From: Flavobacteriales bacterium
Lineage (GTDB): Bacteria; Bacteroidota; Bacteroidia; Flavobacteriales_F; PHOS-HE28
Length of the DNA: 64,000 bases
Direction of reading: 5' to 3'
NCBI GenBank assembly: GCA_016702645.1
Contig: JADJDP010000014.1
Location: 68,370 to 132,369 of the forward strand
Below, piece by piece: positions 58,553 to 64,000 of the stretch (its first letter is position 1; each line of letters starts with the position of its first letter). The position numbers were made by a program, and so were the translations under genes. The notes beneath the pieces were generated by a model. That model did no database searches, had not been told where the DNA came from, and worked only from the letters and a program-made list of their open reading frames with translations.

Positions 58553-58626
58553 TAGTCCTGCGCAGATTTGAACTGCGGACCTCTACATTATCAGTGTAGC
58601 GCTCTAACCAACTGAGCTACAGGACT
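58553..58626 (-). tRNA. tRNA-Ile (anticodon GAU)
   Basis: 74 nt on the minus strand. Acceptor AGTCCTG pairs with CAGGACT; anticodon stem-loop CTACA-CTGATAA-TGTAG gives GAU; T-arm CAGTTCAAATCTG. CCA is not encoded. It lies between 16S and tRNA-Ala, as in typical rrn operons. Confidence 0.94.
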
Positions 58627-58732
58627 AGGAGACGGTAACGGTGTACCGTTCAAAATATCATCCATCTGAAACAGCAGGTACCGAGCGCTGCATTTCTGCA
58701 ACGAACAAAGACCTCATTTAACTTACTCTAAA

Positions 58733-60253
<1,521 letters not shown>

Positions 60254-60442
60254 TAAATGTTCGTTCGATCTGGTTCGTTGACGAGGTCTCTCATGTTGAT
60301 CGGTTGATCAATAAGGATACCTTGCTGTATTCAGAATGGACAATAAGTCAAAGAACTGTATCGGTCTGGGCCTGAGCCCGTTACCGGACAAATTCACGCG
60401 CCTTGCGCGCCCTTTCAAAAGACATTTTCTTGAGAGGGACGG

Positions 60443-60473
60443 CAAAAGTAGATGCTTGAGTTGGACCCTGCAA
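60443..60473 (-). promoter_or_regulatory. rRNA operon promoter P2 (candidate)
   Basis: Minus strand: TTG (60473-60471) followed, 23 nt from its first base, by TACTTTTG (60450-60443). This fits the Bacteroidota primary-sigma consensus TTG / TAnnTTTG. The leader to the 16S 5' end would be about 185 nt. Confidence 0.6.
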
Positions 60474-60572
60474 CACTGATGAAGAAAATCTTCTTCACGA
60501 TCGCAGCAGATCCGGTTCACAAACAACCTACCCGGAATGGCACTACAAAGAACGTTTCGTCGAAAGCGGCCG

Positions 60573-60602
60573 CAAATGTAGGAGAAGCATCTCCAGTTGC
60601 AA
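60573..60602 (-). promoter_or_regulatory. rRNA operon promoter P1 (candidate)
   Basis: Minus strand: TTG (60602-60600) followed, 22 nt from its first base, by TACATTTG (60580-60573). It is the same architecture as P2, 130 nt farther upstream. Besides these two elements the 60254-60622 gap holds no gene I can support. Confidence 0.6.
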
Positions 60603-60622
60603 CCAATGCATGAAAAAAATCC

Positions 60623-61351
60623 TCAGGGCGTCGCTAAGGCGACCGGTAAGACCTTGCCATTGAAGAGCTTGTGCCCGCGCAAGGAAAATTCGGCAATGAA
60701 GCCCCCCATTTCCTCAGCGGTTATCGAGGCTCGGTAGTTGGGAAAAGCAGCACGTAGCATGTCGGTATCCACCGATCCCAAGGCCAAGCAGTTGCTGCGG
60801 ATCCCGCGTTCGCGGAACTCTTCCGCAAGACACTGCGATAAGCACGCAAGCGCTGCCTTGCTGGCGCTATAGCCAACCAAGCCGGGGAATTTCACACTGT
60901 CCTGAAAGCCTCCCATGCTGCTGATGTGAACGACATGCCCCGGTGGGTCACCGTCAAGTTGATCAGCCAGCGCCTGGGATAGAAGCAATGGTGCGGTGAC
61001 GTTAACCCTGAAGAGCCGGTCAAGGTCCTTTTGCTGGTGCTGGCCCATGGGTTTGGTGTGGAGCAAGCCGGCATTATGGATCAAAGCCCGGACCTTTCGT
61101 CCCGCTAGACGATCAAGGACCAATTGAACGGCTGTATCGTCGGCCAGGTCCACGGTGGCTAACTCCACCGCACCCGTAACGGAGTCGCACTCCTTGACCA
61201 GTGACCCCAGCGCCGCAACGTCCCGCGCCAAGGCAAGCACATGGGCCCCATGCCCGAAAACCAGCGATCGAACGGTGGCCCTACCGATACCCCGGGATGC
61301 ACCGGTGACGATCACCAAGTCCTCGCTGCGATCCTGCGTTGCTGCGCTCAT
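60623..61351 (-). CDS. Short-chain dehydrogenase/reductase (classical SDR)
   Basis: A 242-residue NAD(P)-dependent oxidoreductase. Cofactor motif TGASRGIG (16-23), NAG (93-95), catalytic Ser near 144 and YSASK with Tyr161/Lys165. The substrate cannot be inferred. Its ATG is 9 nt after the mtgA stop. AAAAGGA, overlapping that stop, sits 4 nt before the ATG and complements the UCCUUUU of this genome's 16S tail. It lies directly upstream of the rRNA promoters. Confidence 0.88.
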   Translation of the reverse strand: MSAATQDRSEDLVIVTGASRGIGRATVRSLVFGHGAHVLALARDVAALGSLVKECDSVTGAVELATVDLADDTAVQLVLDRLAGRKVRALIHNAGLLHTKPMGQHQQKDLDRLFRVNVTAPLLLSQALADQLDGDPPGHVVHISSMGGFQDSVKFPGLVGYSASKAALACLSQCLAEEFRERGIRSNCLALGSVDTDMLRAAFPNYRASITAEEMGGFIAEFSLRGHKLFNGKVLPVALATP

Positions 61352-61355
61352 TGTA

Positions 61356-61362
61356 TCCTTTT
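61356..61362 (-). promoter_or_regulatory. Shine-Dalgarno-like AAAAGGA before the SDR gene
   Basis: AAAAGGA on the minus strand overlaps the TAA of mtgA and is 4 nt from the SDR ATG. Such sites are rare in Bacteroidota. This one pairs fully with the UCCUUUU end of the 16S RNA seen in this window. Confidence 0.35.
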
Positions 61363-62125
61363 AGCTCTTCTTGGTCTTGGACCTACGCCGAGCCTCACGC
61401 TCCGCCTTGCGCTCCTCCTCCCGCTGGATCGCCGCTTTGCGTCTCGCGAGGACCTGGGGATCCAGGACGTCCCCCACGTTGCGCATTTGCCGCAAGACCC
61501 ATTGCTGTCTTCCACGGATATAGACGGAGGGCCTGGAACAACTGAAGCGCCGCGGCGCGGGAAGGGTGGCCGTGATCAGAGCAGCCTGCGCCGGAACCAG
61601 TTTCAACGCTGAACGGCCAAAGCATTGCCGAGCTGCGGCCTCGGCACCAAATACGCCTTTGCCCATTTCGGCCACGTTGAGATAGACCTCCAGTATGCGC
61701 TCCTTGGTCCAAAATGCCTCCATGAGCACAGTGAACCACGCTTCCAATCCCTTGCGCGCATAGGTGCGACCGGGCCACAAGAAGACGTTCTTGGCGGTCT
61801 GCTGGGAAATGGTGCTGGCACCTTTCACGCGCTTGCCCTTCTTGTTGCTTTCCATGGCCCGTTCTATGGCCGTCCAAGAGAAGCCGTTGTGTGTCATGAA
61901 GCGTTGATCCTCGGAGGCGATCACCGCCAAGGGCATGCAACGGGCTACTTCTGCAAGATCCTTGTTGGTCCGATGGAAGTTCGCTTGCTCGTTGGCTTGG
62001 TCCGCCATGACCCACGTTACCGGCGGGTTGGCCAAGCCGAGCAAAGCCACCCAACTCACAGAGACAAGAACGAACCAGAACACCGAGGCCAAGAGGACAC
62101 GAAACGTGTTGCGCAGAACTCTCAT
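61361..62125 (-). CDS. mtgA: Monofunctional biosynthetic peptidoglycan transglycosylase
   Basis: GT51 enzyme that polymerises lipid II into glycan strands at the outer face of the inner membrane. 254 residues from ATG 62125: one N-terminal membrane helix (VLLASVFWFVLVSVSWVALL, about 10-29), catalytic Glu72 in IASEDQRF, and the family motifs GASTISQQTAKN (102-113) and ILEVYLNVAEMGKG. There is no penicillin-binding domain. The C-terminus is a charged Arg/Lys/Glu tail. A TATCTTCG element (62147-62140), one mismatch from TAnnTTTG, lies 15 nt upstream of the ATG. Confidence 0.93.
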   Translation of the reverse strand: MRVLRNTFRVLLASVFWFVLVSVSWVALLGLANPPVTWVMADQANEQANFHRTNKDLAEVARCMPLAVIASEDQRFMTHNGFSWTAIERAMESNKKGKRVKGASTISQQTAKNVFLWPGRTYARKGLEAWFTVLMEAFWTKERILEVYLNVAEMGKGVFGAEAAARQCFGRSALKLVPAQAALITATLPAPRRFSCSRPSVYIRGRQQWVLRQMRNVGDVLDPQVLARRKAAIQREEERKAEREARRRSKTKKS

Positions 62126-62157
62126 CGATCGAAGGCCGACGAAGATAGACGCGGCTC

Positions 62158-63666
62158 TCACCTGAACAGGGTCAAGTGTCCTGCGCTGGTGACCTGGTTC
62201 GTTGGTTCGCAGGGATCCCGCATACGCATGGTGTAGGCATACACACCCATTGGTACCGGACTTCCACCCGCCGTGCCATCCCATTGTTCCTGCGGGTCGA
62301 TGGTGCCCCAGAGCTGCGTACCCCACCGATCGAACACGAGCAGTTCGAACCCGTAGTCGGAGACATCCACCCGCATGGGCCACAGGTCGTTGACCCCATC
62401 CTCGTTCGGGGTGAAGGCATTGGCTAAGAACAGCGTGGGCTCCGTGCGCACGTCCAAGACCAGTTGGGTGGTGTCGTTGCAGCCATTGGATTGTGTTGCG
62501 TACAGAGTGTAGGTGTATTCCCGGTAGCGCCGCATGTTGTATCGGATGTAGCCAGCGCAATCGTTCGTGATCAGACTATCCCCAATGAAGAAGGCGCACG
62601 AATCGGTGGAGCTTCCGAGCACGATGTCCACGAACGGCGTACAGGGATCCTGCAGCACGCTCAGGATCGCGGGCTCCTGATACTGGGCATAAATGCTGTC
62701 CAGCAAGGCAGTGCTGCCGCAACCGAGCGAATCAAATCCCTGCAAGGAAACCGGCTCCCAGCCCGACTGCGTGAAATTGATGAGCGGGTTCAGTTCGTTG
62801 CTGAAGCCGTAGTTGCCCGTGCCCCAGCGCCACACGAGCGAGTCGGCCGTGGTCGCTATGGTATTGACCAAGGTGAGCACGTTCACGCAAGTGGTATCCG
62901 GCGTAGCGAAGGCCACCGTGGGACTTGGTAGTTCGTTGAGCGTGATCTGGGCGTTCACCACACAGCCGATCGTGGTGTCGGTTGCGGTGACATCCACCAC
63001 ACCCACCGTACCCGGTACGACTTGGATGGAATTGGTGACATCGCCTGTACTCCAGACGTAGATGTCGGGTTGGAAGCCCCAATCCAATTGCGCTGTGAGC
63101 AGCGGTGGATCACTCGGGCAGTAGTCAGTAATGCCTTGGATGACGATGTTCGGGTTGTCGATCCATTGGCCAACGATGGATGGGCACGGCCCGCCACCGG
63201 TGATGATGGCCGCATAGAAGCCTGGAGCCAGGTTGGTGAGCGTTGTGCTTGTTACCCCAGGAGCATGTGCCCATGTGAACGCATACGGTCCAGGATCCAT
63301 GGTGAACGTGAGCGTTGCATCATCATTTCCCGCGCAGGTGATATTGGTCAAGGACATCGTGCCCAAAGGCGCTACATAGGGGTCGGTGATCACCGTATCG
63401 AGGATCGATTCGCAGCCCACACCGTCGCTAACGATAACCGAGTATGGGCCGGGTTCCAAGCTTCCGACCGTGGTACCGGTCACGGTGGGGTCATGGTCCC
63501 ATGCATACGTATATGGACCGCCGCTCCCAGCCACCACGCTCAGCGTTCCATTGTCGTCCCCCGGACAAGTGATGGGCGTTCCGGTAAGCGATACGTCGCA
63601 CGGTGGCAACTGGGCCAGCGCGGTAAGTACATTGAGAGTCGCACCTAGTGCGAGGAAGGCGCGCAT
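62158..63666 (-). CDS. SprB-repeat protein with T9SS type B signal
   Basis: 502 residues from ATG 63666, chosen because it opens the signal peptide MRAFLALGATLNVLTALAQ; the frame is open further upstream without a signal. Residues ~20-180 hold SprB-like repeats (ITCPGDDNGTLSVV, ITCAGNDDATLTFT), then PKD-like segments. The C-terminus is a type B sorting domain (LANAFTPNEDGVNDLW...FDRWGTQLW...GHLTLFR). It is likely surface-exposed or secreted. It lacks the CUB and P-domains of the three giants at the window start. Function unknown; adhesion or gliding-related roles are common for the class. Confidence 0.85.
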   Translation of the reverse strand: MRAFLALGATLNVLTALAQLPPCDVSLTGTPITCPGDDNGTLSVVAGSGGPYTYAWDHDPTVTGTTVGSLEPGPYSVIVSDGVGCESILDTVITDPYVAPLGTMSLTNITCAGNDDATLTFTMDPGPYAFTWAHAPGVTSTTLTNLAPGFYAAIITGGGPCPSIVGQWIDNPNIVIQGITDYCPSDPPLLTAQLDWGFQPDIYVWSTGDVTNSIQVVPGTVGVVDVTATDTTIGCVVNAQITLNELPSPTVAFATPDTTCVNVLTLVNTIATTADSLVWRWGTGNYGFSNELNPLINFTQSGWEPVSLQGFDSLGCGSTALLDSIYAQYQEPAILSVLQDPCTPFVDIVLGSSTDSCAFFIGDSLITNDCAGYIRYNMRRYREYTYTLYATQSNGCNDTTQLVLDVRTEPTLFLANAFTPNEDGVNDLWPMRVDVSDYGFELLVFDRWGTQLWGTIDPQEQWDGTAGGSPVPMGVYAYTMRMRDPCEPTNQVTSAGHLTLFR

Positions 63667-63850
63667 CGGGTACAAAAATCGGTAAAGAACAGGTGCCAAG
63701 GGCCGCAAGCCATGCCATGATCGCGGAGAAGTAGCCATGTCTGACGGCAATGGTCGGAAGCAACCCATTGGTATGTCCGGGCGATCCGCTATGGCGACCG
63801 GTGATCCATCCCAAGGCCGTGAGTTCGACACGCCGGGGTATGAACGAAGC

Positions 63851-63873
63851 AAGGTCCCCACGATGGAGACCTT
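63851..63873 (-). terminator. Candidate terminator hairpin after the truncated gene
   Basis: On the minus strand AAGGTCTCC-ATCGT-GGGGACCTT forms a 9-bp stem with one G-U pair, about 28 nt past the stop at 63902. It lacks a T-run. The remaining part of 63667-63901 shows nothing else I can support. Confidence 0.4.
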
Positions 63874-63901
63874 GCGGATAGGTTCGGAAAGCCTTTCGTC
63901 C

Positions 63902-64000
63902 CTAGACCTTCTGTTTGCGGCTGACGATGATGTGATGGGCGACCAATGCAAGCCCGCCACACAGCAGCACCATGATGAAGTACGGCAGTGGTGTATCGCC
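63902..64000 (-). CDS. 3' partial: C-terminal tail with one hydrophobic segment
   Basis: Only the last 32 codons are in the window. The tail begins GDTPLPYF, has a membrane-type segment (IMVLLCGGLALVAHHIIV) and a basic end (SRKQKV). A Pro-containing motif, helix and basic tail resembles C-terminal anchoring/sorting tails, but with no upstream sequence this is only a suggestion. The frame runs unbroken to the window edge and a hairpin follows the stop. Confidence 0.5.
   Translation of the reverse strand, partial: GDTPLPYFIMVLLCGGLALVAHHIIVSRKQKV

Overview
The window looks like a chromosomal segment of a fairly GC-rich member of the Bacteroidota, probably Flavobacteriales-like. The evidence is eight proteins with C-terminal signals for the type IX secretion system (T9SS; four type A, four type B), SprB/PKD-type secreted proteins, TAnnTTTG promoter elements, a DUF5606 protein, and a 16S rRNA 3' end of the Bacteroidota kind. 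Genes are tightly packed, with several stop/start overlaps and almost zero-gap convergent pairs. I see no insertion sequence, prophage, integron or CRISPR array.

Layout. 1-18,499 (+): three tandem paralogous giant secreted proteins (CUB-like, PKD, P-domain, an FGDGWNG-type module, T9SS type B signal). The third has expanded to about 36 copies of a ~79-residue repeat. 18,567-25,571 (-): gyrB, an outer-membrane barrel protein and a TPR protein. 25,748-28,705: an FtsE-like ATPase and two glycosyltransferases. 28,791-40,267: murB, then a redox/secretion cluster of two di-haem peroxidases, an S9 peptidase, a T9SS cupredoxin, a T9SS M28 peptidase and two T9SS pentahaem cytochromes. 40,369-42,633 (-): M3 peptidase and DUF5606 protein. 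42,748-47,674 (+): five-gene sugar/glycan operon (two epimerases, methyltransferase, GT2, GT-C). 47,675-55,219: a conserved secreted protein, dnaB, a lipoprotein, accA, ispE and a thioredoxin-like protein. 55,259-60,602 (-): a complete rRNA operon (16S, tRNA-Ile, tRNA-Ala, 23S, 5S) with a terminator and two candidate tandem promoters. 60,623-63,666 (-): SDR, mtgA and another T9SS type B protein. 63,902-64,000: the tail of a truncated gene.

How the genes work together. Housekeeping genes (gyrB, dnaB, accA, ispE, murB, mtgA, rRNA) are interspersed with a large extracellular programme. The T9SS cargo suggests surface adhesion and extracellular proteolysis and redox chemistry. The 42.7-47.7 kb operon probably builds and attaches a surface sugar.

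Sequence quality matters. At least seven genes outside the long repeat carry an indel that splits the frame, including essential gyrB. The near-identical half of the giant repeat carries many more, while its diverged half is fully open. This looks like uncorrected consensus error rather than gene decay, so I annotate the split genes as single loci and give the break positions.
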